Source: Desulfovibrio sp.
GTDB lineage: Bacteria > Desulfobacterota > Desulfovibrionia > Desulfovibrionales > Desulfovibrionaceae
DNA length: 64,000 nucleotides
NCBI GenBank assembly: GCA_030145055.1
Contig: JAQYWK010000005.1
Coordinates: 62,001-126,000 of the forward strand
Direction: 5' to 3'
The first letter of the stretch is position 1; each line of letters opens with the position of its first letter. The translations under genes and the position numbers were made by a program. A model generated the notes under the pieces. The model ran no database searches. It was not told where the DNA came from and was given only the letters and a program-made list of their open reading frames with translations. Positions 44,281 through 53,452 of the stretch are shown piece after piece.

Positions 44281-46218
44281 TTAGCTCTGGCTAAGCCCCA
44301 TACCTGGTAGCATAGTTTGCCCGGTCAGCGGAGTCTCGTACCCTCCGAGTTTACCTATAGCCTCTTTAATCTTTTCAGATTTCAGCAAACCTATTAGCGT
44401 AACGATTCTTTTGTCTTCCAGATATCTATTAGGAATCACGATGTCGTATCTTTCATGAGCTAAGGGAACAAAATCGAGGCCTAGCGCATTTGCTGCTGCA
44501 AAGATGCCAAGCCCGCAGTCTGCTGATCCTGTGAGAACATTCGCCGCGACTGCCATATGCGTGTATTCTTCGCGGTCATATCCCATAACGAGGTTGGGCA
44601 ATATTTCTGCTTTATCAAGATGATAGTCGAAGAGTATTCTTGTGCCTGCACCGCGCTGTCTGTTGATGAAATTTATTTTTCCTGAGCCGAGGCTTTCAAT
44701 TCCGGTTATCCCGAGAGGGTTACCTTTAGGAACGATGAATCCCTGATGGCGGATAGCCAGATTGATTACCGTGACATCCACATCAGGTAAGTATTTTTTA
44801 AGGAACGGAAAGTTGAAATCTCCGCTTTCGGGATCGAAAAGGTGCGTTCCAGCAAAAAGGGCGACGTTAGATTTAAGCGCGGACAGTCCCCCCATTGATC
44901 CTGCATGGGTTGATACCAGGCGCATGGGGGTATCTCCTCCCATGAGAATGTCACCCAGTAAATCTAGGGTGTTGTCGTGACTTCCCACATGCATGAGGGT
45001 GTTATTTAAAGCTTGCTTGCCTGAGAAAAGTTCTACCTCGACGGATTCATTAAGTTCAATGCCCTCACTTTCCGCAGGTATTCTGGTAAACCCTTGGGCT
45101 TTGGTAAGCGTTGTAATCATACCCGCTCCGCGTGCAAGTGGAACCCCTGCGTATCCGTCTCCTACTTTAGCGACGGCAAGCCTGACGATTTCTTCCATGC
45201 CGGGTTTGGAAGGGGTGCGTCTTGCTAGACGGACCTGAACTTTTTCCCTTTCGGGTGTTATTTTTCCGGAGAGCCATGAAATGATAGGTGTCAGTACGTC
45301 TTCGAAGCATACAACTGCGCTAACCGGATAGCCCGGTGCTCCTACAAGTAATTTATTGTTTGCAGTGCCTAGGACCGTGGGTTTACCCGGCATTATGGCT
45401 ATCCCATGAACCAGTAAAGTTCCAAGTTCTCCGATTACTTTGCTTGTGAAATCTTTACTACCGGCTGAAGAGCCTGCTCCGATCACAACTATATGGGAGT
45501 TTTGAAGGGCGGTCTGAACGGCTTTTACTAGTAAGTCTTTTCTGTCACGTACCGGGGAGGTTGCTGTAAATTCTACGTCTAAACCTGTTGCGAGGGAACG
45601 GAACACCTGCGAGTTGGATTCAATTACTTCTCCTGGAGAAGGGGTCGGGCGATCGGCAAATGGTAGAATTTCATCCCCTGTAGGAATGAAGGTCATGCGT
45701 ATTTTTTCATGAACTTTAATATCATAAATACCAGCTGAAAGCAGAGCTCCGAGGTCAAAAGCGGAAATAGTATGGTTGCGTGGAAGGAGCATTTCTGTGG
45801 CAACGATGTCTTCGCCTATGCGGCGAATGTGCTGCCATGGAAAAGCAGGTGATTCGATGCTGATGGTGGCGTCGTTATCCACGATATTTTCTATCATGAT
45901 GACCGCATCCATACCTTCTGGCAGAGCATTACCCGTGTTAACAGGAATACATGTCTCGTTCTTGATCAAGTCTATAGGTTGACCTTCACGTGCTGCAAAA
46001 GTTGTGTCGCTTTTAACAGCGTATCCGTCCATAGCGGCGGAGTGATATGTGGGAGATGAGCATCTTGCGTAGACTGCTTCGGATGTAACTCTCCCAAGCG
46101 ATTCATGGACTGGAACTGACTCAGGCAGAACCAGTGTGTCGCGATCAAGGGCCGCAATGGCTGTGGCTACTGCTTCTGGAACGGGGATAGTTTTGAGATA
46201 TATATTGCGATCAGACAT
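44281..46218 (-). CDS. MoeA-like protein fused to a periplasmic-binding-type domain
   Basis: A 645-aa protein. Residues 1-405 are a complete MoeA molybdotransferase (MDGYAVKS near 65, then GAGSSAGSKDF and MPGKPTVLG). MoeA inserts molybdate into adenylylated molybdopterin. Residues 410-640 resemble a type-2 binding protein or LysR effector domain (PF12727-like), with RQRGAGTRILFDYHL and TGSADCGLGIF. Such fusions occur in archaea and anaerobes; the extra domain may sense or hold molybdate or tungstate. It follows a plain moeA, so the cell has two paralogues side by side. Confidence 0.88.
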   Translation of the reverse strand: MSDRNIYLKTIPVPEAVATAIAALDRDTLVLPESVPVHESLGRVTSEAVYARCSSPTYHSAAMDGYAVKSDTTFAAREGQPIDLIKNETCIPVNTGNALPEGMDAVIMIENIVDNDATISIESPAFPWQHIRRIGEDIVATEMLLPRNHTISAFDLGALLSAGIYDIKVHEKIRMTFIPTGDEILPFADRPTPSPGEVIESNSQVFRSLATGLDVEFTATSPVRDRKDLLVKAVQTALQNSHIVVIGAGSSAGSKDFTSKVIGELGTLLVHGIAIMPGKPTVLGTANNKLLVGAPGYPVSAVVCFEDVLTPIISWLSGKITPEREKVQVRLARRTPSKPGMEEIVRLAVAKVGDGYAGVPLARGAGMITTLTKAQGFTRIPAESEGIELNESVEVELFSGKQALNNTLMHVGSHDNTLDLLGDILMGGDTPMRLVSTHAGSMGGLSALKSNVALFAGTHLFDPESGDFNFPFLKKYLPDVDVTVINLAIRHQGFIVPKGNPLGITGIESLGSGKINFINRQRGAGTRILFDYHLDKAEILPNLVMGYDREEYTHMAVAANVLTGSADCGLGIFAAANALGLDFVPLAHERYDIVIPNRYLEDKRIVTLIGLLKSEKIKEAIGKLGGYETPLTGQTMLPGMGLSQS

Positions 46219-46243
46219 AATGAGTCTCCGTGTATGAAGTATA

Positions 46244-47485
46244 CTAAATAATCCAAACTTGAATTTCTTGTCCGGCGTATGATCCTTCTGTATCAGCAGG
46301 AATGATCATAAGTCCGTCAGCTTGAATTAATGTCTTTAGAAGGCCTGATTTTCCATGAATCGGCATGGCCAGTGGAAGCTGTCCTTCTCTGTTCTCAAGT
46401 TTGACTCTGACATAATCTTCACGGCCGGGTTTAGACGGTGTATTGCGCCCAAGCTCGGCTAACTTTGTGGGTCTATCCAGTCTGGAAAAGCTGTTCTTTT
46501 CACCCATAAGATGTCTGATAAATGGCATCACTATAGAGAGCATAACGACCTGAACTGACGTTACCTGACCGGGAAGTCCAAGTACAGGCTTAGATCCTGC
46601 CTTTCCTAAAATTGTGGGCTTGCCGGGACTGATTGCTACGCCATGAGCAAGTATTTCAGAGTCGGGCATGGCCTCGATAGCTTGAACTGTTAAATCTCTC
46701 ATGCCTACGGAGCTACCCCCAGAAAGTAATACAAGGTCATTTTCCGCTATGGCTTTAGTTAGCGTGGTTTTCAGCTTGTCTATTTCATCACGGACTATGC
46801 CGTAATTAACAGGAATTGCTCCAGCTCTGGATACAAGACAGCTAAGCGTGTGAGAGTTAACATCCCGAATTGATCCAACTCGGGACGGGGAATCAATTTC
46901 GACAAGTTCATCGCCTGTTGAAATAATTCCGACGCGTGGTTTTTTGTGGATAGAAACATTTTTAATTCCGAGAGCTGCCAATAACCCTACGTCCTGAAAG
47001 CGGACAGCATGACCGGCTTCGTAGACTAGTTCACCTTCGGCCGTGTCCTCTCCTTTAAGCATAACGTGCTCTCCGGGGGCAGAAGATTTACGGATTTCAA
47101 TAGTACCGGAACCAAGTTCCTGAGTGTGTTCAACCATAACAACTGCGTCTGCGCCATCAGGCAATGTTCCGCCTGTGGCAATTGCTGCGCAGTCTCCATT
47201 TTTAAGGACAAAATCAGGAGCTTCGTCAACTCGTAACTCCGCACAGCATTCAAGATATGCCGGATTGCCCTCTGTTGCCCCGAAGGCGTCACGGGCATTT
47301 ACAGCAAATCCATCCATGCATGAGCGGTTGGCGGGGGGCAGATCTTCCGGTGAAAGAACATCCTTACCAAGCACAAGACCGAATGCATCTGAAATGGGGG
47401 ACATCTCTAAATCTGTAGGCGCAAACGTAAGCAGGAAAGATTCGAACTCTTCCCTGCTTATGATGTTGAAAAAGTCGTGATTCAT
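46244..47485 (-). CDS. moeA: Molybdopterin molybdotransferase MoeA
   Basis: A 413-aa cytoplasmic enzyme for the last step of molybdenum-cofactor synthesis. Landmarks are SCMDGFAVNA (near 60), TGGTLPDGADAVVMVE (near 110), STGDELV, GGSSVGMRDL and SPGKPTILG, in the expected order, and a C-terminal barrel domain. It lies 26 bases upstream of the fused paralogue and five bases after mobB, so it is within one operon. The cofactor is needed by the molybdenum hydroxylase at 19.6-23.5 kb and probably by formate dehydrogenases elsewhere. Confidence 0.94.
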   Translation of the reverse strand: MNHDFFNIISREEFESFLLTFAPTDLEMSPISDAFGLVLGKDVLSPEDLPPANRSCMDGFAVNARDAFGATEGNPAYLECCAELRVDEAPDFVLKNGDCAAIATGGTLPDGADAVVMVEHTQELGSGTIEIRKSSAPGEHVMLKGEDTAEGELVYEAGHAVRFQDVGLLAALGIKNVSIHKKPRVGIISTGDELVEIDSPSRVGSIRDVNSHTLSCLVSRAGAIPVNYGIVRDEIDKLKTTLTKAIAENDLVLLSGGSSVGMRDLTVQAIEAMPDSEILAHGVAISPGKPTILGKAGSKPVLGLPGQVTSVQVVMLSIVMPFIRHLMGEKNSFSRLDRPTKLAELGRNTPSKPGREDYVRVKLENREGQLPLAMPIHGKSGLLKTLIQADGLMIIPADTEGSYAGQEIQVWII

Positions 47486-47489
47486 CTAT

Positions 47490-48200
47490 TTATCTATCCG
47501 TTTTGATCGTGATATTTAAATCGCCGGGAGTATACCCTTTAAGCTGTCCCAGCATGGCAGAAATACCCGCTGAAAGGATGTCGGATACGAACGGGTTAAG
47601 CGCTAGCGGCATGCCGTTACTTGTTACATCCATTTTTCCGGATGTTGCTTTACAACCATCTCTGGTAGCTTTTCCCGCATTAATATCTGCGGCAAAATCT
47701 CGGCAAAATTCGCGTCCGCAAGCTCCGCAGTTTAAACCGGGCAGGAGAAATCCTTTTTCCATAACAAGTCCAGCAAGCCTTTCAACTTCTTCCGCACTTG
47801 GAGGATTGTCATTTGTACAGGCTGGAATTTGCGCCAGCGCAAGTTCCGGGAAAAACTCTTTGTCGTCAGCATCCTCACGGACAGTAATTATGCGTGGCAT
47901 CCATCCAAGTTTATTTCCACCTTCCATGATGATGACATCAGCTTCCAGCAGGGGGAGCAGGTCTTGCAAAGGCTTTTCTTTATTCCATGAAATAAAAGAT
48001 TGTGTCGGTGAGTATGCTGCCACGCAGGATGCAACCTTTTTATATTTCTGAGTGTCAGTTCCTTCTGCTTCATCAAATCCGTGGTGGGAGTGTTTTATAA
48101 TCCCTACTTTCATTCCTTTGTCTGCAAAATTCTTTGCTAGAGCTAATCCTAGTGTTGTTTTTCCTGTTTTCTTTTTTCCAACTATTGCGATGGCTTTCAT
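47490..48200 (-). CDS. mobB: MobB with a C-terminal cysteine cluster
   Basis: A 236-aa protein. The N-terminal P-loop GKKKTGKTT (8-16) and IIKHSHHGF are typical of MobB, which helps attach GMP to the molybdenum cofactor. After residue 150 comes CGACGREFC...C (Cys158, 161, 166, 183), a pattern like small [4Fe-4S] domains; standard MobB ends before it. The fusion suggests redox-dependent cofactor maturation, as inference. It sits between argB and moeA. Confidence 0.88.
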   Translation of the reverse strand: MKAIAIVGKKKTGKTTLGLALAKNFADKGMKVGIIKHSHHGFDEAEGTDTQKYKKVASCVAAYSPTQSFISWNKEKPLQDLLPLLEADVIIMEGGNKLGWMPRIITVREDADDKEFFPELALAQIPACTNDNPPSAEEVERLAGLVMEKGFLLPGLNCGACGREFCRDFAADINAGKATRDGCKATSGKMDVTSNGMPLALNPFVSDILSAGISAMLGQLKGYTPGDLNITIKTDR

Positions 48201-48218
48201 TGATATCTCCAGATTATG

Positions 48219-49097
48219 TTAGCTGATAATTTCTGTGCCGATACCATTTTTGGTGAAGAGCTCAAGTAGAACGCAGTTCTCAACTCTCCCATCAATAATA
48301 TGTGCTTTTTCGACTCCGCCGTGCACAGCTTCAAGGCAGCAGGTCAGTTTAGGTATCATGCCTCCGGTTGCAAGGCCTGAATCGATTGCTTCAGATGCTT
48401 CACTGCAGGTCATAGTTGAAATGAGCTTTTTATCATGATCTAAAAATCCTGAAACGTCTGTAAGTAGATGAAGCCTTTTTGCGTTCATTGCAACGGCAAC
48501 CGCACTTGCTACGGAATCGGCATTAATATTATATGTGTTTCCTGCGTCATCGACTCCAACCGGAGCAATAACGGGGATAAAACCATCGCGTTGTAATGAG
48601 TGTATTAAAGTTGTGTTAACTTCAGTAACTTCTCCAACTTTACCCAGATCTATTATTTCAGGGGCTTTAGCTTCTGATTCGATAACGAGCTCTTTCTTCT
48701 CCGCTTTTATAAGCATCCCATCTTTTCCAGAAAGTCCAACAGCTTTTCCTCCATTAAGGTTGAGCAAGTTGACAATCTGCTTATTCACCTGTCCGACCAG
48801 TACCATTTCAACAACGTCCATGGTCGCTTCATCCGTGACACGGTAACCACTCTTAAACTGGCTGTCGATGTTTAGTGCGCTAAGCATTTTTTGTATCTGC
48901 GGCCCGCCACCATGAACAACTACCGGATTAACTCCAATATATTTAAGCAGGATAACGTTAAGCGCAAAGGCCCGCTTAAGGGGTTCGTCTATCATGGCAT
49001 TGCCACCATATTTGATGACAACTGTTTCCCCAAAAAATTCTTTGATGTATGGTAATGACTCAATTAGAAGCTGGGCCTTCATAATTTCTCTTTCCAT
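48219..49097 (-). CDS. argB: Acetylglutamate kinase
   Basis: A 292-aa enzyme of arginine synthesis phosphorylating N-acetylglutamate. VIKYGGNAM (ATP site, near 27), VVHGGGPQI (near 60), GLSGKDG and the C-terminal [13 protein letters not shown] are conserved, and an Arg-binding N-terminal helix is present, so feedback inhibition by arginine is likely. GGAGAG lies nine bases before ATG 49097. It is the first gene of a minus-strand run with mobB and two moeA genes, and no biochemical reason links them. Confidence 0.95.
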   Translation of the reverse strand: MEREIMKAQLLIESLPYIKEFFGETVVIKYGGNAMIDEPLKRAFALNVILLKYIGVNPVVVHGGGPQIQKMLSALNIDSQFKSGYRVTDEATMDVVEMVLVGQVNKQIVNLLNLNGGKAVGLSGKDGMLIKAEKKELVIESEAKAPEIIDLGKVGEVTEVNTTLIHSLQRDGFIPVIAPVGVDDAGNTYNINADSVASAVAVAMNAKRLHLLTDVSGFLDHDKKLISTMTCSEASEAIDSGLATGGMIPKLTCCLEAVHGGVEKAHIIDGRVENCVLLELFTKNGIGTEIIS

Positions 49098-49394
49098 GAT
49101 ATTAAACTCTCCTAATATTTACTCAACTCTTGTAAAATTTATATTGATCAAAAATGCAATTTGTCAGGAAAATCAATTTAAAAACATCAAATTCTATATA
49201 ATTGAAAAAGGTTACAAGGGAAACCCTGTTGTTGCGATGACGAATGACTTAAAGAGTTCTTTTTAATTTGTTAAATTTGATATAAAATCATATGCCCGAT
49301 GAACCTCGGAATACAAGGGGTTTAAGAGTCGATTTTGCGTTAATGTGTTTTTATTTGGGATAAGTCGTAGAATGTTATTTAATTGGGAGGAGTT

Positions 49395-50579
49395 ATGGCT
49401 TCATCTACTCTTACACTAATTACGCTGGGCCTTCTATTTCTGCTGGGCCTTGTGGCCGAATTTATAGGTAGAATTACCCTTGTTCCTAGAGTTTCCATTC
49501 TTATTATTTTTGGGTTTTGCATAGGGCCATCTGGGTTTAATGTGCTTCCTGAGGAAGCAAGTAAATGGTTACCAATTGTTTCGGACATTGCACTTGTTCT
49601 GATTGGGGTTGTTTTGGGAAGCTCATTAAAATGGTCAGAACTTAAAGACTCAGGACGGTTGGTTCTAGGGCTTGTTTTCTCTATTGTGATAGTGACTCTT
49701 TTGGGTGTGGGGGTAGGCTTTTGGGCCGTAGGAATTCCTATACAAATAGCTATTATTTATGCAGGAATTGCTCTCGCAACGGCTCCGGCTACAACTCTTG
49801 ATGTTATTCATGAATCCAAGGCTCATGGTCAATTTACAGATAGTCTTCTTAAAATTGTAGCGACATCTGATGCTCTCGGTTTGATTGTTTTTAGTATAAT
49901 GATAGCCGTAGCACAAATGATGGTAAATAGCGGTGGAGGCATGGAAATTATCATTGTCGGAGGACGCGATATTTTTCTTGCTGTGCTTGTGGGAGTATCC
50001 CTAGGAATCCCTATGAGCTATCTAGCTGGGCGAGTAAAAGAAGGAGAACCAACACTTCTTGAGGTGTTAGGTTTGGTTTTTATTTGTGGAGGAGTTGCTT
50101 TGTGGCTTGATGTTTCATTTCTTTTATCGGCAATGACCATGGGGGTTGTGGTTGCAAATATGGCTAAACATCATAACTGTCCTCTTTGCGCTATAGAAAC
50201 CATAAAATCCATTAAATGGCCTATTCTTGCGCTGTTTTTTATTTATGCAGGGGTTTGCATTGAGCTTGAAGATGTTTCAAAGAATGCTCTGCTTATAGTT
50301 TTATACATAGTTTTTAGGATTGCGAGTCGTCTTATTGGTTCCGTTGCTGGTGCTAAGGTGGCGGGTGCAGATAAAGCTTTTGGAGGGTGGATGGGAATGG
50401 CTTTGATGCCGCAAGCCGGTATAGCTCTTGGCATGGCATTAACTGCTGCACATAGGTTCCCCGAGATTGGATCAGTTGTGACGATTATTGCTACGTCTAC
50501 TGTTTTTTTTGAAATTGTAGGTCCCATATGTACTCGAATTGCTTTGCAAAAGATGGGAGAAGTTTCGCGAAGGTTGTAA
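49395..50579 (+). CDS. CPA-family cation/proton antiporter
   Basis: A 394-aa membrane protein with about 12 helices of the Na+/H+ exchanger fold (PF00999). The fourth-helix region ATAPATTLDVIHE and the following TSDALGLIVFS hold the acidic ion-binding residues expected in the family. No TrkA nucleotide-binding domain follows. ATG 49395 has GGGAGGAG just upstream; the frame extension to 49383 is not needed. Na+ or K+ exchange cannot be told apart. Confidence 0.88.
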   Translation: MASSTLTLITLGLLFLLGLVAEFIGRITLVPRVSILIIFGFCIGPSGFNVLPEEASKWLPIVSDIALVLIGVVLGSSLKWSELKDSGRLVLGLVFSIVIVTLLGVGVGFWAVGIPIQIAIIYAGIALATAPATTLDVIHESKAHGQFTDSLLKIVATSDALGLIVFSIMIAVAQMMVNSGGGMEIIIVGGRDIFLAVLVGVSLGIPMSYLAGRVKEGEPTLLEVLGLVFICGGVALWLDVSFLLSAMTMGVVVANMAKHHNCPLCAIETIKSIKWPILALFFIYAGVCIELEDVSKNALLIVLYIVFRIASRLIGSVAGAKVAGADKAFGGWMGMALMPQAGIALGMALTAAHRFPEIGSVVTIIATSTVFFEIVGPICTRIALQKMGEVSRRL

Positions 50580-50726
50580 ACAGGTTGAGTCAAAAGTTCT
50601 TGTGCTCTTTTTAATGAGGGGACAATTGCAAGTATAACAGATAGTGGTTATTGTCCTAGGTGTGGGTATTTTTTGATTTGCTGGATAGTTTTATGGCATT
50701 TAAGATGCTGATCAATGGAGTAATTA

Positions 50727-51083
50727 ATGGGACAAGATAAAAGGCGCAGAACTCGCATTGATGCTGGGTTTACCGTTCAGATAAGTAAAAAGGGATTTAG
50801 CGTAGAAGCGGAAACTCATAACTTGAGCATGAAAGGTATTCTTTGTGACGGAGTAGAGGGCTTTTCCACCGAAGATGATTGTACTGTGTCAATAACACTT
50901 TGCGAAGATATCGTCGTTACTATCGAAGGTAAGATTGTAAGAGCTGATAAAACTGGTTTGGCTGTAGATTTTGTTGCGATGGATGAGGTTAGTTTTACTC
51001 ATTTGCGCAATATAGTTAAATATAATTCCGCGGATGCAGACCGTATAGATGGTGAGCTTATTTCGCCTGCTTTTGATCTTTAA
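50727..51083 (+). CDS. PilZ-domain protein
   Basis: A 118-aa stand-alone PilZ protein. KRRRTRID at residues 5-12 and NLSMKG at about 32-37 form the c-di-GMP-binding pattern. The remainder is the PilZ barrel and a short acidic C-terminal helix. TGGAG precedes ATG 50727. It has no operon partner and differs clearly from the PilZ protein at 4438. Confidence 0.85.
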   Translation: MGQDKRRRTRIDAGFTVQISKKGFSVEAETHNLSMKGILCDGVEGFSTEDDCTVSITLCEDIVVTIEGKIVRADKTGLAVDFVAMDEVSFTHLRNIVKYNSADADRIDGELISPAFDL

Positions 51084-51219
51084 TAGCCGGAATGCAGAAA
51101 GCTGTAGGTTTAAATATACACAGTTCATATGCTCTGGCTATTTTTTTTGATCTTGTGGAAGAAATCCCACAGTCCATAAGCCTGCAATAGATGTGGAGCG
51201 GGTTGAAAATGTGCTCCAT
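51058..51219 (-). CDS. Small cysteine-containing protein, NPLHxYCRL type
   Basis: A 53-codon frame with a distinctive start (FNPLHIYCRLMDCG) and a helix YELCIFKP. I recall similar short proteins, with the words NPLH, YCRL and YE, in other Desulfovibrio genomes, but cannot verify this here. A longer start at 51243 is possible. The 3' end overlaps the PilZ gene tail by 26 bases on the opposite strand. The function is unknown, and no strong ribosome-binding site is present. Confidence 0.42.
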   Translation of the reverse strand: MEHIFNPLHIYCRLMDCGISSTRSKKIARAYELCIFKPTAFCIPAIKDQKQAK

Positions 51220-51366
51220 AAATTCTTTAATTCCAACTTTCATAAATTTTATAAGTGCTTAAGATTATGCTCTTGAGATGAGCGAGTTGTTTCATTTTCG
51301 CAAAGATCGAAACTGTACCGAAATCTATTTTAAGTCAATTATACCTGTTTTCATACCATGCCTCTT

Positions 51367-52533
51367 TTATGCTTTAAATCCTCTCAGGGTGGCGAGTGTG
51401 ATAATGAATGTTATCGCCGCGATTACGACTCCAGCATAAAAGACTGAATCCAGTCCGAATCCAGCATAAATTAACCCCATTAATATTGGGGCAATTGTTT
51501 GTCCGACTCTTAAAAGCATTCCGTTTATGGCCATGAAAATAGCACGATGCTCCATTGGGGCAATGGCTGTTAGCATTGACATGGAATTCGGCAAGTTAAG
51601 ACCTTGCCCAAGTCCGAAAAAACAAACCGGAATTATGCACCAGAGAGCAGAAGTCGATTCTGGCAGCAGTACCATTGCTGCTGCATACGCAAAGGCTGAA
51701 AGCGCAATCATACTGGTCTGCGTCATGATGCGGAGCAATCTTCCCATTTGAGAAGCCGCAATTGCTGTCACAAATGATGCGCTCGAAATAACTATACCGA
51801 TCATCAGTGGCGAGGCGTCAAAACGCGAATTTAGCAGTATTGGAAGATAGGTAATAATCGGGCCGTAGAGAATGATAAAGGTTAGTATGAAAATAGCGAA
51901 AAGTCCGATAACCTGTCTGTTTTTCATGCCATTAAGAGCTTCGCGCAAATATTTCATGAACGCGCCTTTAGATGTTGGTTCAGGGTTATCAAGCTTAAAA
52001 GCGACAACCCATGCCAGTGGAATAGCGATAACGGCTAATAAGAACGGCGCCTGCCAATTGATTTGGGCAAGAATACCGCCGAGTGCAGGAAATATTGCGG
52101 TACCGATACTGAGCACACTGGCATTTAAGCCCATGGCTCTTATGCGATCATCTCCTGTGAAAAGATCGCCTATTATTGTTAAGTTTATGACTCCGATAGA
52201 GGCTGCTCCTATCCCCTGAATAAGCCTAAGGCCAAGCAGCCATTTATAATCCGGAGCGAAGTAACAGGAAACACCGGCAGCGCCGAAGAGCAGTAATGCC
52301 GGAACAAGAATTTTTTTCCTGCCGATTCTATCCGCAAAGATTCCGGCTAACGGAGCAAAAATTATTCCGGGTAGAGTGAAAGCGGTAAATACTAAGCCAA
52401 TAGATGAAGGAGAAATCTCAAGCTCTTTGATCATGAGTGGTAATGCCGGAATAATACTAGAAACACCCATGATTGCCATGAGGGTCACTGCGAATATAAT
52501 GCGGAGATTTTTATCTTTATAGAGATCTTTCAT
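51367..52533 (-). CDS. MFS efflux permease
   Basis: A 388-aa inner-membrane protein with 12 helices. Motif A (GIFADRIGRKK, near residue 63) between helices 2 and 3 and the antiporter-type GALGGILA-like region in helix 5 fit the drug:H+ antiporter branch. It is monocistronic and divergent from a potassium-channel gene. Substrate unknown. Confidence 0.88.
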   Translation of the reverse strand: MKDLYKDKNLRIIFAVTLMAIMGVSSIIPALPLMIKELEISPSSIGLVFTAFTLPGIIFAPLAGIFADRIGRKKILVPALLLFGAAGVSCYFAPDYKWLLGLRLIQGIGAASIGVINLTIIGDLFTGDDRIRAMGLNASVLSIGTAIFPALGGILAQINWQAPFLLAVIAIPLAWVVAFKLDNPEPTSKGAFMKYLREALNGMKNRQVIGLFAIFILTFIILYGPIITYLPILLNSRFDASPLMIGIVISSASFVTAIAASQMGRLLRIMTQTSMIALSAFAYAAAMVLLPESTSALWCIIPVCFFGLGQGLNLPNSMSMLTAIAPMEHRAIFMAINGMLLRVGQTIAPILMGLIYAGFGLDSVFYAGVVIAAITFIITLATLRGFKA

Positions 52534-52679
52534 TAACTAGTATTCCTTTCCGAGTCTGTAGATGAAGTGGCAAGCTACTCGCAAAATCTACACTCCGCAA
52601 TAGTACGGATTCTGAAAAAGTCATCCGTATAAACAAATGAATAGAAATTTCAGTTTATGTACGATAATAAGAGGCTATT

Positions 52680-53426
52680 ATGTTTAGATTATATAAAATA
52701 TTCAGGCACAGTCCTTCCAAATTTACAATCCTGCTGGGGTTCCTTGTTTCTCAGGTTCTTATTCAGGCCACAGCAGGGGATTCCGTTTTCTGGCAACAAA
52801 CCATTTATTTTTATACATACTTGGTTTTGCTTTCCGCAGTGACAGCCATTGCGAAAAGTCGGGTTAAGTTCATATGCTTTATAGTTCTCTATGTAGTGTC
52901 TTTCATTAGTTCGATAATGTTTATGCGATCCGATGTTATACACTGGCTCGCTCTAAGTGAAATTGCTGATATGATAATTCTCGGTCTAACTGTATGGGGC
53001 ATCATGAATTTTATGTCCAAACAGAAGCGGGTAACTCGTGATTTAATTTCCGGAGCAATTTGTGTCTACATGCTGATAGGGGCTATCTGGGCAAATGGAT
53101 ATAGCGTTTGTGAAATATATCAGTCAGGTTCATTTTCTGGATTAGATCTTGGTGAGTCTGTTTATGCCGCGCGCAGGTCTCTTGCTTACTTCAGCTATGT
53201 TACGATGATGACCATAGGATATGGTGATATGTTGCCTGTTTCCCCTATCTCGCGGGGGCTTGTAATGCTGCAAGGGTTATTCGGTCAAATGTATCTTGCT
53301 GTATTCGTTGCCGGAACTATAGGAATGTTTTTGTCGCAAAGAGATTCGGAGCGAGCAAAAGAAATGAGGGCACATATTAAGAAGGTAGAGGCCGATATTG
53401 AAAAAGAAAATCACAACAGTTCATAA
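52680..53426 (+). CDS. Potassium channel protein
   Basis: A 248-aa membrane protein. Four N-terminal helices precede a pore domain of two helices with the selectivity filter TIGYGD (178-183). A short charged cytoplasmic helix ends the protein. There is no RCK domain, so gating by voltage or membrane state is more likely than by ligand. The last codons form half of the terminator stem. Confidence 0.88.
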   Translation: MFRLYKIFRHSPSKFTILLGFLVSQVLIQATAGDSVFWQQTIYFYTYLVLLSAVTAIAKSRVKFICFIVLYVVSFISSIMFMRSDVIHWLALSEIADMIILGLTVWGIMNFMSKQKRVTRDLISGAICVYMLIGAIWANGYSVCEIYQSGSFSGLDLGESVYAARRSLAYFSYVTMMTIGYGDMLPVSPISRGLVMLQGLFGQMYLAVFVAGTIGMFLSQRDSERAKEMRAHIKKVEADIEKENHNSS

Positions 53427-53446
53427 TTAAGAACTGTTGTGATCTT
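53406..53446. terminator. Bidirectional terminator between the channel gene and proB
   Basis: A 13-bp perfect stem (53410-53422 with 53431-53443) overlaps the end of the channel gene. It can end both convergent units. Confidence 0.88.
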
Positions 53447-53452
53447 TAAAAT

